DNA of 64,000 nucleotides from assembly GCA_964458705.1 (NCBI GenBank), contig CAYWKD010000016.1:12318-76317 (forward strand). The letters run 5' to 3'. This document shows positions 48,001-57,092 of the stretch, piece after piece. The stretch is from JAAUTG01 sp964458705. GTDB lineage: Bacteria; Bacteroidota; Bacteroidia; Chitinophagales; Saprospiraceae. Position 1 is the stretch's first letter, and every line of letters starts with the position of its first letter. The translations under genes were made by a program, and so were the position numbers. The notes below the pieces were generated by a model. The model saw only the letters and a program-made list of their open reading frames with translations. It had not been told where the DNA came from and did no database searches.

Positions 48001-48738
48001 AGGCAATGGGGTCATGTGATCTTTAAACGAATACTGACCACCGTGTTGACCGTTTGAAAACAGCGGATGGTGAATAGCAATTAAAGTCGTCTTACCGCGT
48101 GCTTTTTTTATTTCACTTTGAATTTCTTTTAAAAATTGGCTTTTGGATTGAATATCACATTCATTATTTATGGTTGGGTGTTTATCCCAATTAGTGATGT
48201 ACCATTGAGAATCAATAATTAGTAGAATAATATTACTTGAGATATCTACTTTTTCTATTGGGCAACCGTTTTCTGGTTGGAAAGTGTTTTTACCTAACTG
48301 CTTTTCAATATACTTTTCCTGCCGTTTTAATCCTTCTACACCTTTTCCATACCAATCGTGATTGCCTGGAATAAAAAGAATTTGACCTTTAAAGTCTTTT
48401 ACTGCATCTACTTGACTTTGAAGAATTTTCTCTGCTTTTTTTCTTTTCTTGCTATCTTTTTCGGGCATTCCTCTAGGATAAATATTATCCCCTAAAAACA
48501 GAACAGTGCTTGGATTTGATTCTTTTTTAAGAGAATCTTTGACTTGCAAAAGCGTCTGATTCTCTCCTTTTTCAGAGCCGCCATCGCCTAAGAGATAAAA
48601 CCTATGTTCTATGCTCTGATTTTCTGTGATTACTGCGCTGCTTGGCGGATAATTTATTTGCTTATCGTAAGTAGCACAGCCAGATACCAATATTAAAATA
48701 ATAAAAATCAAGAAAAACCTATTGAAAATTAAGCGCAT
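45070..48738 (-). CDS. Lipoprotein with calcineurin-like phosphoesterase, kinase-like middle region and Omp85-like barrel
   Basis: 1222 residues. The lipobox ends at Cys21 (LVSGC). Residues 45-345 are a calcineurin-like metallophosphoesterase: GDGG (51), GDNIY (83), GNHDWYG (125), HHP (223) and GHEH (293) are the metal ligands. Residues about 430-735 contain YVLRALRKD (with Lys450 just before it), then FDMLIGDWDRHQDQW (591-605) and PLPRDRDQAF (620-629); these resemble the catalytic Asp and metal-binding Asp of FAM20C/CotH/HipA-type atypical kinases, which is my inference. An RTX-like calcium motif (GGQDDDTYIVD) is at 822. Residues about 880-1222 are an Omp85-like beta-barrel with the LRGFRNQRFTG loop-6 motif and a terminal Phe. 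No signs of truncation. The 5' end overlaps the upstream gene by 20 bp. Confidence 0.85.
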   Translation of the reverse strand: MRLIFNRFFLIFIILILVSGCATYDKQINYPPSSAVITENQSIEHRFYLLGDGGSEKGENQTLLQVKDSLKKESNPSTVLFLGDNIYPRGMPEKDSKKRKKAEKILQSQVDAVKDFKGQILFIPGNHDWYGKGVEGLKRQEKYIEKQLGKNTFQPENGCPIEKVDISSNIILLIIDSQWYITNWDKHPTINNECDIQSKSQFLKEIQSEIKKARGKTTLIAIHHPLFSNGQHGGQYSFKDHMTPLPVIGTIKNVLRRTTGVVNADMSNTHYNNLRKKLSVMAKQNEKVIFVSGHEHSLQYIVQDDITQIVSGSASKRTPTHLPMNNQFSYGENGYAVLDVYKDGSSSVRFITKDKIEYQTVVYESDTINIKQSYHPVGKEQVSKAIYSQEEVTKGKWHRALWGRRYRSKYGIPTGAKVSYLDTLKGGLIPFRKGGGMQSNSLHLKDMSGKRYVLRALRKDATQLLQGSMFQDEYIQPELENSTLDKMIMDIFTGAYPYAFLTISTLSDAIGLAHLNPELLYVPKQNALGKFNTEFGDELYLFEEHASDGHQNLGGEGFTGSIINTEDMFNKVESDESVMVDEEAFLKARLFDMLIGDWDRHQDQWRWMEYEYNNKQIYKPLPRDRDQAFSKMSDGLLFRAAWGFLPLSVKRMRSYEASIKNIKSANVTSIPLDHTIFETMDKSCWDRQVAYIQEHITDEVIDSAFEHIPRELQDKTVKTIISTLKERRENLPDIANRYYNYLSKNRIEKSTNKDDYIRINARPNGTVELSFSRIKKGEIEQPFYQDTFTTEQTKELWIYGLGDKDIFEVVGKSKKIKIRLIGGQDDDTYIVDRNKNIFIYDFKSKTNNVEKAQGATLKLRDHYEQNIYDYNKYKYNFNQVLPKLAYNPDAGIISGLSYIHTLYGFERNPFTSQHRIDASYFSATSGFEVQYQGEFANIFNQTNLFINASYNTPKFSINFFGFGNETENSDDELGLDFNRTLLEQFVLNPSLKWRTYGGASITAGVKYSNIKVENTPDRITAVDSQLSDSIFDNKEFGTIRTIFSFENKDNQVFPTIGISTNIETGFTQHLSQNERKFFYLIPELSFDYKLIPSGKLVFATQLKAHLNFSNDFEFYQAASIGGDEGLRGFRNQRFTGKQSFFQSSDIRYAMGALENNIIPVQYGFFAGFDYGRVWVENDISNKWHISQGGGLFLNTAEKLATSVGIFHANEGMRFYFKMGFDF

Positions 48739-49948
48739 AAAAAATAGATATTAAGTAAGCAATAGTAGTTAATATAATGCCAAATAAGAATATATAAAGC
48801 GAGAGTCTTATAAATATAAATTTCTTTTGAAGCTCTAGACCTTGATAGTAAAAATCCCTAATGAGGGAGAGGTATAAATAATTTCTATCGTTGAGTAATT
48901 CTAGGAAGCCCCATTCAAAATCAGGATATTTCATATTGTGAAAATTGCCAAAGTAAAGTAAATTACCTTTCTTATTGCGGATTTCCTCTTCTGTAAATCT
49001 TCCTTGTGTTTTTATTGGAGCTATCGCCAAGACAGAAAATATAATAGAAAATACATTTATAAATATCAGAATAATAATAGGCATTTCTTTGGTAAAATTC
49101 AAGGTGCCATCGTAGCCTCCCATTACTCTACCAACAATGAGCGAAAGCACAATAGTATTGACGGTTATCATTATGTTAGCCTTGCTATCAACTAATCCTT
49201 TTAATACGTAGTGGTTCTTAGAAGTTGTCCTAAAAATAGTTTGAATACCTCTATCGTCTTGACCTTTAGTTTTCGAGAGCTTCTTTTTTAGCTTTTTTAA
49301 CTCTTTTTCGTTGATGTTTAGTTCTTGTTCTAAAATTAAATCATTTTGGTAAACAATTTCTTTTCTTTCCTTTTTCAGCTTTTTCTGAATATCTTTTTTG
49401 TGATTTGAAAAATGTTCACTCGCATAATTCGTCTGAAACGACTGGCTTTTTAGAAAAGCTCTAGTGCTATTGAGCCATTCAATTTTTGTATTAAAAAAAC
49501 CTCTTGCAACCAACTGGTCATACACTTTTATCAACCGATTTTGACCATTTATAGGGCAGGAAAGATCAATTAAAAAGGCATCACTCACGATTTTTGCCTC
49601 TACGCTAGTTTTGGGTTCATCCAGAACCGCTTCAATAGCTACAGCTAACGAAGTATTGAGTATGTTGTCTATTACTGAAAATTTAGCATGAATTTCTTTA
49701 GCACTATTTTTTAAACTAGATTTATCGAATTCGTAAAAATTATGACTTTCCTGTAAGTAAGTTAATTGAATAATGTAAGTAGCTAAATAAATAATATCAG
49801 TATTTTTAATCTCTGACGGCTCACTCGCAATAAGCTGCGACACATCTTTTTCAATTCTATAAAACCACTGCTCATCGGTGTAAATATTTATAGAATTATT
49901 TTGATCAATTTTTTCAAGAATATATTCTTTTATACTATTCATTTTCAT
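48719..49948 (-). CDS. Pycsar-effector-like membrane protein with degenerate HD-like half
   Basis: 409 residues. The C-terminal half matches the PycTM/DUF5706 pattern: FRTTSKNHYVLKGLVDSKAN (239-258), then a helix at 260-277, a second at 289-310, the NLLYFGNFHNM motif (329-339) and a last helix at 381-404. The N-terminal half (about 50-185) aligns in plan with the HD domains often joined to this module (Asp123 in VSDAFLIDL, WLNSTRAFL), but the His-Asp pair is missing, so it is probably catalytically dead. A Lys-rich coiled coil (about 185-230) joins the halves. No cyclase is adjacent. It is first in a two-gene unit, overlapping the phosphoesterase gene by 20 bp, and looks more AT-rich than its neighbours. 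Confidence 0.75.
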   Translation of the reverse strand: MKMNSIKEYILEKIDQNNSINIYTDEQWFYRIEKDVSQLIASEPSEIKNTDIIYLATYIIQLTYLQESHNFYEFDKSSLKNSAKEIHAKFSVIDNILNTSLAVAIEAVLDEPKTSVEAKIVSDAFLIDLSCPINGQNRLIKVYDQLVARGFFNTKIEWLNSTRAFLKSQSFQTNYASEHFSNHKKDIQKKLKKERKEIVYQNDLILEQELNINEKELKKLKKKLSKTKGQDDRGIQTIFRTTSKNHYVLKGLVDSKANIMITVNTIVLSLIVGRVMGGYDGTLNFTKEMPIIILIFINVFSIIFSVLAIAPIKTQGRFTEEEIRNKKGNLLYFGNFHNMKYPDFEWGFLELLNDRNYLYLSLIRDFYYQGLELQKKFIFIRLSLYIFLFGIILTTIAYLISIFYALNFQ

Positions 49949-50273
49949 AGTATGTTATGTTTTTCAAAGTTTTAATTATTGCTTTGTTTGCTCTGATTAA
50001 TCTGTAAGCAATTTAGACACTTTTCTTCGCAACAAGGAGCAAAACAGCTATTGGTTTTGGTCTTACACACGACACGGAGTAAATTTACCGATTATTATAG
50101 TAGATAAATCTTTGTCCGTTACTAAAATATAAAGTCTAGATACTCTTTTTTACTTGTAATAAGTCATTTTATCAGAAAAAATATAATTTCAATCCAAACT
50201 TAGCAAACTTATAACATTTATTTAGTCCCCAATTTTCCTTAAACTTGCATTAAAATTAAACAATACTACCGCT
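49949..50273. other. Divergent promoter region, 325 bp
   Basis: AT-rich gap between the Pycsar-effector-like gene (minus) and the PA-domain gene (plus). No gene, hairpin or perfect Bacteroidota promoter is evident. Confidence 0.5.
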
Positions 50274-53200
50274 ATGAAATTCACCTACTTCTTGAGCACC
50301 TGTAGCTTACTTTTTTTGTCTTCATTTATCTTCTGCCAATCCACCTTGCAAGTCGAAAATGTAGGTAATATCTATGCCATTGGCGCTCTATTCGGTCCGA
50401 ATGTACAAACACCTATTACTGCTGAAATTGTGGAAGTAAATGATGGTGCGGATAGTAGCGATGGCTGTTCGCCTTCTGTGAATGACCTAAGTGGCAAAAT
50501 TGTGCTGATTAGTCGTGGAAATTGCGACTTTGTAGCAAAGGCATTGAATGCACAAGCAGCGGGCGCAGTGGCAGTCATTATTTGCAATAACGATATAGCC
50601 AATCCCAATCTTTTACTCTTTTTAACTGGCAACGACACAGGACAAGTCAATATCCCTGTAAAGGGCATCACGCTTAATGACTGTAATAGAATTAGGACTG
50701 CTCTAACTAATGGTTCAGTTTTAGCTACGCTATTTCCTGCTTTTAACAATCTGTGTGCAGAGGCACTTCCCATCCAACCTGGTACTCATCAAGTTGATAC
50801 GATTTACGCCGATCCGGTTTTGAACAGCCTAGGTGGCGCACCTTCTCACCCCTTTGATGCTTCGGCGGCCGTTTGGTTTTCTTACACGCCTGAACTGGAT
50901 GGCATTATGACCGTCAGTGCTTGTGAAGGTGGTGCGGACACTCGCCTTTGGGTTCATACAGGTTCTTGTGATTTGGCACGCTTGGACTTAATCACGCTTA
51001 TTGGAAGCGATGATGCCTGTCCCTTTGAACTTGGGAATAATGAAGACTTATACGCTTCTGAGGCTAGCTTACCAGTACAGGCAGGCGTTACTTATTGGAT
51101 AGAATGGGACGATAAATGGGAAAATACAGCATTCAGCTTCTCGCTTGACTTCACGCCTCAAACACTCACAATGGAAAGAGGTCAAGACTGTTCTAGTGCA
51201 ATTGAAATTGAAACAGGCATATTTGAACTAGATAGCATCAGTCGCTTTGGTCAAACTGAATTAGACAATCCATATGGTTCAGAGTGGTTTAGATTTATGC
51301 CCGATGAAACGGGTTTGCTTTCCGTAACTTCTTGCCAAGGAGGGAGCGATACAAAAGTAACCCTGCATGAAGGAAGTTGTGAGAATTTAATTCCTATTGC
51401 TCGCTCTTCTTCTGGCTGTGCTGCATTTGTGAACGATACGCTAGCTGCTCGACTTGATGCAATTCCTGTTGAAGCGGGCAAAACTTATTACATTGAATGG
51501 TCAGGCAAAGACGACCAAACAGGTTTCCTTTTTGAAGTGAGTTTAAGTACCATGCAAATGATTGATGTAACCTTCAATGTGGACATGAATTTTAAAAATG
51601 TAGCCAATACTAGTGTCAATCTATTTTACAATATTCCGCCACAAGAAGACATCAAGATTGCTGCTTTATTGGATGAAAATGAGGATGGTATCTGGAGTGT
51701 TACTCTACCAATTAATGTTTTGGATACTGTTTTATATGTATTTGCCAATGGAAACGAAGCAGAAAGTGTGCCAATAGCTTGCAAGGCTGAGGATCAAAAT
51801 TTCAGAAAAGTAATTGTAAATGAAGGTAGTCAAGTTTCGTTAGAGACTGTTTGTTTTGGAAGTTGTAAACCCTGTAGCCCCATTAGTTGCAGCGAACCCC
51901 GAGCAATTGTCAAAGAAGATTTTGACAACTACAACTTAGGAATAATTGGGAATCAATCTGACCGCTGGACAACTTGGGATGGTGAACTAGAGCAAGAAGG
52001 TATTGTTACATCAGAGCGAATCTTTTCAGGAACTAAGGCCTTGAAAATCGCTGGAAATAATGGCGATCAAGATGTACTATTATTGCTTGATGACCGAACA
52101 GAAGGGCACTATTCATTGACGTGGAAGCAATTTGTGCCAACAGGACAACGAGCATATTACAATATTCAAAAATTTCAAAACGATCCAGGCATTGAATTTG
52201 CTTTTCAAGTGCAGTTCAATCAGGATGGCACTGGCAGTTTGGATGCGGGTAAGATACAGGCAGCAACCTTCAACTTCACACAGGATGAATGGATAGATGT
52301 TCAACATTTTATTGATTTAGATGAGGATGTCATTCGGCTCTATATTGATGGAGCATTTGTGTATGCTTGGAAAATGAATTTTGCTGTCTTTGAACCCTCA
52401 GGTACGAAAAGTCTAGGAGCTGTTAATTTCTTTCCAGCACAAGGCGAACATTTGTATTATATAGATGACATTGAGCTATTGGAAATTCCAACAGCAACAG
52501 AAGGTTTATACGCTCACACCGCAGAATCCATTGATGTGGGCAATCACGCTACTCCAAGTTTGACTTGCTTTGGTGCAAATTTTAATACTCAAAACACGAA
52601 AGGTCAGAGTGGTTATTGGTACACTTATAGGCCTACCGAAGATGGCTACATTGCGATAAATACCTGTAATCTAACTAACCAGAATACTAGAATTTGGTGC
52701 TTTCAGGATAGCTTCCAGTTTAATATTCAAGGCGTAAACGACGATCAATGCAGCCAGCAATCCTACCTTGAAGTCCCAGTAAAAGCCAATACAATTTACT
52801 ACCTTCTTTTCGATAATTTTCATGACAGCCAAAGTATTGATTGGGAGTTGTCCTTTTTCCCAGCCCCACTTCCCGAAGGCGATTTTTGCGCCAGTGCAAT
52901 ACCCATTGATGTAGGAATAACGACTATTGACACACTCAATGGACAAAATGTGGTAGCAGGCAGTAGCATTGGCTATGAAGTGGAAGATTTTACGCTGTTT
53001 AGTAGCTCCGAGTGGTTTGCTTATACTGCTCCTGCTGATGGTTTTATGGATGTATTCTCCTGTGATCGTTTACCTGATGCCACTAAGCTCTATATCTACG
53101 AAGGTAGTTGTAGTTTCAAACATTTACAGCTAATAGCAAGTGATGAAAATGGCTGTCAAGATAGCACATCTGTTCGAGATGTAGCAGTGGAAGCTAATAG

Positions 53201-53879
53201 AACATACTATATTGAATGGGTATCCAAAAGTAACGAACGAAAGGGCTTTGACTTTCAGTTGGACTTTTTCAATCCAAGAGTAGCAATTACTTTTCAAGTA
53301 AATATGGAACAATTGGCTGCGGATGGAAGCCTATCAGGACAAGGGGCTTACTTAGGCGGCTCATTTAATGATTTTGAGACACAGCAAATGTTAGACGAAG
53401 ATCTCGATAATATCTACACGCTCTCGCTCAATCTATTCAAGGGCGACACTATCCAATATCGCTACTACAATGGTCCGTTCAGTGATGAAGACATCAATAC
53501 TATGTTTGGAGAAGCTTGTTTTGATGCTAATGGCAATCGCCAATTAATAGTAGGAACGCAAGATACTATGGTTGGCTTGACTTGCTTTGGATTTTGTGCA
53601 GATTGCGATATTGTATCGAATACAAATCATACGTTTGCCAAAACAGATTTTAATATTTTCCCCAATCCAACTACAAATATGTTAACGATTCAGTTTGTTG
53701 AAATATACGACGAAGAGCTTGAAATCAACTTACTCAATCCATTTGGAAGAATCATAAAGCAGCAGAAGTCTAATTTGCAAACAACTGTTTTTGACTTGAG
53801 TAAACTAGAAAAAGGTGTTTATTTTATTCAACTCAAGCAAGGAAACAAAACCATTATTCGCAAAGTAGTTGTGCAGTAA
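50274..53879 (+). CDS. Multidomain T9SS-secreted protein with PA domain
   Basis: 1201 residues. The signal peptide ends near FIFCQ (22). A protease-associated (PA) domain spans about 45-150 (GKIVLISRGNCDFVAKA). Four related beta-sandwich units follow, each with a WFxYTP/MPD/RPTEDG strand, a turn and a YYIEWS-type ending: about 156-290, 303-425, 745-865 and 870-1010. Between units 2 and 3 lie a small carbohydrate-binding-like beta domain (about 430-535) and a LamG/concanavalin-like domain (about 540-740); a second copy of the beta domain follows unit 4. A type A T9SS sorting domain ends it (IFPNPTTNMLTIQF). No protease active site is seen, so a binding role is inferred. Confidence 0.9.
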   Translation: MKFTYFLSTCSLLFLSSFIFCQSTLQVENVGNIYAIGALFGPNVQTPITAEIVEVNDGADSSDGCSPSVNDLSGKIVLISRGNCDFVAKALNAQAAGAVAVIICNNDIANPNLLLFLTGNDTGQVNIPVKGITLNDCNRIRTALTNGSVLATLFPAFNNLCAEALPIQPGTHQVDTIYADPVLNSLGGAPSHPFDASAAVWFSYTPELDGIMTVSACEGGADTRLWVHTGSCDLARLDLITLIGSDDACPFELGNNEDLYASEASLPVQAGVTYWIEWDDKWENTAFSFSLDFTPQTLTMERGQDCSSAIEIETGIFELDSISRFGQTELDNPYGSEWFRFMPDETGLLSVTSCQGGSDTKVTLHEGSCENLIPIARSSSGCAAFVNDTLAARLDAIPVEAGKTYYIEWSGKDDQTGFLFEVSLSTMQMIDVTFNVDMNFKNVANTSVNLFYNIPPQEDIKIAALLDENEDGIWSVTLPINVLDTVLYVFANGNEAESVPIACKAEDQNFRKVIVNEGSQVSLETVCFGSCKPCSPISCSEPRAIVKEDFDNYNLGIIGNQSDRWTTWDGELEQEGIVTSERIFSGTKALKIAGNNGDQDVLLLLDDRTEGHYSLTWKQFVPTGQRAYYNIQKFQNDPGIEFAFQVQFNQDGTGSLDAGKIQAATFNFTQDEWIDVQHFIDLDEDVIRLYIDGAFVYAWKMNFAVFEPSGTKSLGAVNFFPAQGEHLYYIDDIELLEIPTATEGLYAHTAESIDVGNHATPSLTCFGANFNTQNTKGQSGYWYTYRPTEDGYIAINTCNLTNQNTRIWCFQDSFQFNIQGVNDDQCSQQSYLEVPVKANTIYYLLFDNFHDSQSIDWELSFFPAPLPEGDFCASAIPIDVGITTIDTLNGQNVVAGSSIGYEVEDFTLFSSSEWFAYTAPADGFMDVFSCDRLPDATKLYIYEGSCSFKHLQLIASDENGCQDSTSVRDVAVEANRTYYIEWVSKSNERKGFDFQLDFFNPRVAITFQVNMEQLAADGSLSGQGAYLGGSFNDFETQQMLDEDLDNIYTLSLNLFKGDTIQYRYYNGPFSDEDINTMFGEACFDANGNRQLIVGTQDTMVGLTCFGFCADCDIVSNTNHTFAKTDFNIFPNPTTNMLTIQFVEIYDEELEINLLNPFGRIIKQQKSNLQTTVFDLSKLEKGVYFIQLKQGNKTIIRKVVVQ

Positions 53880-53915
53880 ACTTTAAGTTAATATTTGATT
53901 GATTGTTTATCGAGA

Positions 53916-56327
53916 TCAATGCTTCAACCTCCGCCCCAGCCAACTACTCATCCCCACTCCAAAGACCACAATTGTTATAGAACTCAGGGGCATCAAAATA
54001 GCAGCAATGACAGGCGAGAGCAAGCCTTGTACGGCAAAACTTAAACCTACAATATTGTAGATAAGTGCTAAGAAATAAGCACCAAATACCACTTTTCGAC
54101 TTTGTTGTATAAACGCAAAATATTGTGGTAGTCGCTCTAAATTGTTAGCAGTCAAAATGGCATCGCAGGCGGGAGAAAAGTTGTTGATATTTTCTGTTAC
54201 GACTATCCCGACGTCGCTCTGCTTCAATGCACCTGCATCGTTCAAGCCATCGCCGATCATCATCACGTTTTCATTATTCGCTTGAGCAATTTGAATATAG
54301 TTGAGCTTGTCCTGTGGGCTTTGATGAAAGCGCAACTGACTGTTTGCCCCGAAATAAGGCTTTAGGCGTTCTCGCTCGCTATCATTATCACCAGAGAGCA
54401 GAGACAATTCATACTGAGCTTTCAATTGTTTTAATAAATCCGCTAAATGTTTGCGGTAGCGATTCTGGAAGGTAAAGTAGCCACTTAATTGATTGTCAAT
54501 TTCAATAAATACTCCTTTTTGATTAACCTGAATTTCATTCTTCAAATCCAACATAAACTCAGGTGAACCTACTCGAACAGCTATTCCATTTACTTCTGCT
54601 TTCACACCTTGACCAATCACTTCCTCAAAATGCGCTATCGGTAGCAATGAAAATTGATCAAAGTAGTCATCCAATGCTCTACTTTTAGGATGCGAGGAAG
54701 GATGCACCACCGAACGAATCATTTGTTGCCCTAGAGGTGTTAGTGCTCTTCCTATAAAATTAATTTCTGGCTTGGAATGATCCGTGAGCGTTCCCGTTTT
54801 ATCAAATACAATATGACCAATGCGCTGTATTCGATCAATGACATTAATGTGCTTGACGTAAAATTGATGTCTGGCGAGGATACTCAGCACATTGCCATAG
54901 GTAAATGGAATGGACAAGGCTACTGCACAAGGACAAGCAATAATCAATACTGCCGTAAAAGCATTGAAGGCGATAGATAAGTCTTTGGGCAACCAAAAAG
55001 CCAAGGTCAAAAACGCTACTGTCAAGATGATATAGGTGAAAAATTTTCCAATTTGGTTGGCGAGTTGTGTACTACTTGGCTCTTCTTTTTCAAAAGCAGT
55101 GTTGTTCCAAAGTTGTGTCAAATAGCTCTGTTCCACCTTTCTAGTAATGGTTAATTCTAGCTCTTCTCCTACTTGCTTCCCTCCCGCAAAAATTTTGTCT
55201 CCTATGCTTTTTCGTACTGGCTCGGACTCGCCTGTTACAAAGCTGTAATCAATACTCGCATTTCCTTTCACTAGCAGTCCGTCAGCGGGTATTAGTTCTT
55301 GATTTTTAATTAAAATGTTATCGCCTACTTGCAGTTTATTCAGCGCAACAGAAACCATAGCTTGACCTTTTCTTACTAATGCTGAAATGGGAAAGTAAGA
55401 CTTATAATCCCGTTCAAAGGAAAGCGTGTGATAAGTTTTCTGTTGAAACCATTTGCCAATTAGTAAAAAGAACACCAGTCCTGCTAAGCTATCTAGGTAA
55501 CCCGCTCCAGTAGCTGTTATAATTTCGTACAGACTTCTCAGGAATAAAGTCAATATTCCAATTGAAATAGGCACGTCAATATTCAATTGTCTTTGCTGAA
55601 TGCCCAACCATGCTGATTGCAGATAATCCTTGCCACAATACAACAATACAGGAATAGACAATGCAATATTCAGGTAGCCCAACCATTGTTGGAATATAAT
55701 TTCTTCCAAGCCTAAATACTCAGGAAAACTCAGCAACATGATGTTACCGAAAGCAAAGCCAGCAACGCCCAATTTGTAATAAAGCGATTTTGTAACAGCT
55801 TTAGCTCTAGGTTTGTCAAGTTCGTTGAGGTTAAGTTCTGGAGCATAACCGATTGAAGCTAGTAGCTCCACTAACTTTCGTAGGCTTGTTCTTTCTGGAT
55901 CAAAAGTTAGATGAATTCGCTTTTTCAAGAAATTCACTTTTGAAGTCATTACTCCGTCGTTGAGTTTGTAAAGATTTTCAAGCAACCAAATACAAGAAGC
56001 ACAATGAATCTGAGGCAAATAAAAGCTAACCTTGGTTTGCGTACCGTCTGTGAATTCAATCAATTTTTGTCTCACCTCGTCGTCGTCCAAATAAGCATAT
56101 TGTTGCAGCACACGACCCTTTAAGGTAAAGGCAGCATTTTCATCTATATTGTAGTAGGTGCATAAATCATTCTCCTTGAGTATTTCATACACCATTTTGC
56201 AGCCTTCGCAGCAGAAGTATTGAGCTTTTTCTTCTTGCAAAACAATTGAGGTATCCTGACACTCTTCTCCGCAGTGATGGCAAAGGACTTTTTCTATCGG
56301 AGTAGTTGATTGTGCTACCGTATTCAT
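53916..56327 (-). CDS. ccoI: Copper-transporting P1B-type ATPase, CcoI/FixI type
   Basis: 803 residues from the ATG at 56327 (MNTVAQS); a longer open frame upstream is less likely. The N-terminus is a Cys-rich metal-binding domain (LCHHCGEEC and FCCEGC) and an HMA domain with HCASC (109-112). Transport motif CPC at 465-467, TGES at 365-368, DKTGT at 509-513 and GDGLND near the end. The N-terminal Cys-rich domain and CPC mark the cbb3-oxidase-linked copper exporters CcoI/FixI. The gene lies about 33 kb from the cco operon and follows a cytochrome oxidase subunit III gene on the same strand at 128 bp. Confidence 0.92.
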   Translation of the reverse strand: MNTVAQSTTPIEKVLCHHCGEECQDTSIVLQEEKAQYFCCEGCKMVYEILKENDLCTYYNIDENAAFTLKGRVLQQYAYLDDDEVRQKLIEFTDGTQTKVSFYLPQIHCASCIWLLENLYKLNDGVMTSKVNFLKKRIHLTFDPERTSLRKLVELLASIGYAPELNLNELDKPRAKAVTKSLYYKLGVAGFAFGNIMLLSFPEYLGLEEIIFQQWLGYLNIALSIPVLLYCGKDYLQSAWLGIQQRQLNIDVPISIGILTLFLRSLYEIITATGAGYLDSLAGLVFFLLIGKWFQQKTYHTLSFERDYKSYFPISALVRKGQAMVSVALNKLQVGDNILIKNQELIPADGLLVKGNASIDYSFVTGESEPVRKSIGDKIFAGGKQVGEELELTITRKVEQSYLTQLWNNTAFEKEEPSSTQLANQIGKFFTYIILTVAFLTLAFWLPKDLSIAFNAFTAVLIIACPCAVALSIPFTYGNVLSILARHQFYVKHINVIDRIQRIGHIVFDKTGTLTDHSKPEINFIGRALTPLGQQMIRSVVHPSSHPKSRALDDYFDQFSLLPIAHFEEVIGQGVKAEVNGIAVRVGSPEFMLDLKNEIQVNQKGVFIEIDNQLSGYFTFQNRYRKHLADLLKQLKAQYELSLLSGDNDSERERLKPYFGANSQLRFHQSPQDKLNYIQIAQANNENVMMIGDGLNDAGALKQSDVGIVVTENINNFSPACDAILTANNLERLPQYFAFIQQSRKVVFGAYFLALIYNIVGLSFAVQGLLSPVIAAILMPLSSITIVVFGVGMSSWLGRRLKH

Positions 56328-56455
56328 ATTTTTTTGTTCAAGTGCTTTACCAAAGGTGAGATTTGTCCTTATAGAATAGGGTGACAAAAGTCAGTTTTTG
56401 GAGATGATGTTTTGCTAATTCTTTGGATGTGTGGAGGAGGAGCCAAAAAATCGAA

Positions 56456-57079
56456 TCACTGCAGCAAATAATTAACGTAGAAGAATAACACCAAGTATAT
56501 CCACAAGCCATCCAAGAAATGCCAGTAGATAGTAAGCAAACGCAAGCGCAGCCGCTTCTCTGGATCAGAAAAGTAAACGAGTACGCTGACAGGTTCTCTC
56601 ATTCTTTTGTAGGCTTTCCAGAGGAATACTCCTAAAAACGGTAAGCCACCAATAACGTGAGCAAAGTGCAAGCCCGATATAACGTAAAGGTATGAAGTTG
56701 AGACATCTTTATTGATGACGCTACCTGCTGCAAAGAGTTGTTGCCATGCCACAAACTGTAAACCCATGAATATTAAAGATATAATAATGGTACTGAGCAG
56801 TGCAAATTGATAGTTCCTAGTATTATCTTTTAGATAGGAACGCTTTGCCCAGACCATGGTGGCACTGCTAGCAAGTAAAATGAGCGTATTGAAAATAAAT
56901 AAGTTAGGAAGTCTAATAGGTTCTAGTCCTTTCTCGAATCGAGTATAAACAAAAGAGGCGGTTAAGGTAACAAAAATTGCTCCTAGACTGATGAGTGATA
57001 AGGTCAATAGTACATTTAGTGGATGAAAGGCTAAGTTTCTGTATTCCGATTCGTTTTCTTCTTCGTGCACTTGATTCAT
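56456..57079 (-). CDS. Cytochrome c oxidase subunit III family protein
   Basis: 207 residues with about five membrane helices and the subunit III pattern: SGLHFAHVIGG and a final YWHFLDGLWIYLVLF. Subunits I and II are not in the window, so it is a lone copy that may join an aa3-type oxidase encoded elsewhere. It sits 13 bp after a DUF2256 gene and ahead of ccoI on the same strand. Confidence 0.9.
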   Translation of the reverse strand: MNQVHEEENESEYRNLAFHPLNVLLTLSLISLGAIFVTLTASFVYTRFEKGLEPIRLPNLFIFNTLILLASSATMVWAKRSYLKDNTRNYQFALLSTIIISLIFMGLQFVAWQQLFAAGSVINKDVSTSYLYVISGLHFAHVIGGLPFLGVFLWKAYKRMREPVSVLVYFSDPEKRLRLRLLTIYWHFLDGLWIYLVLFFYVNYLLQ

Positions 57080-57092
57080 ATTAGTATATCAG

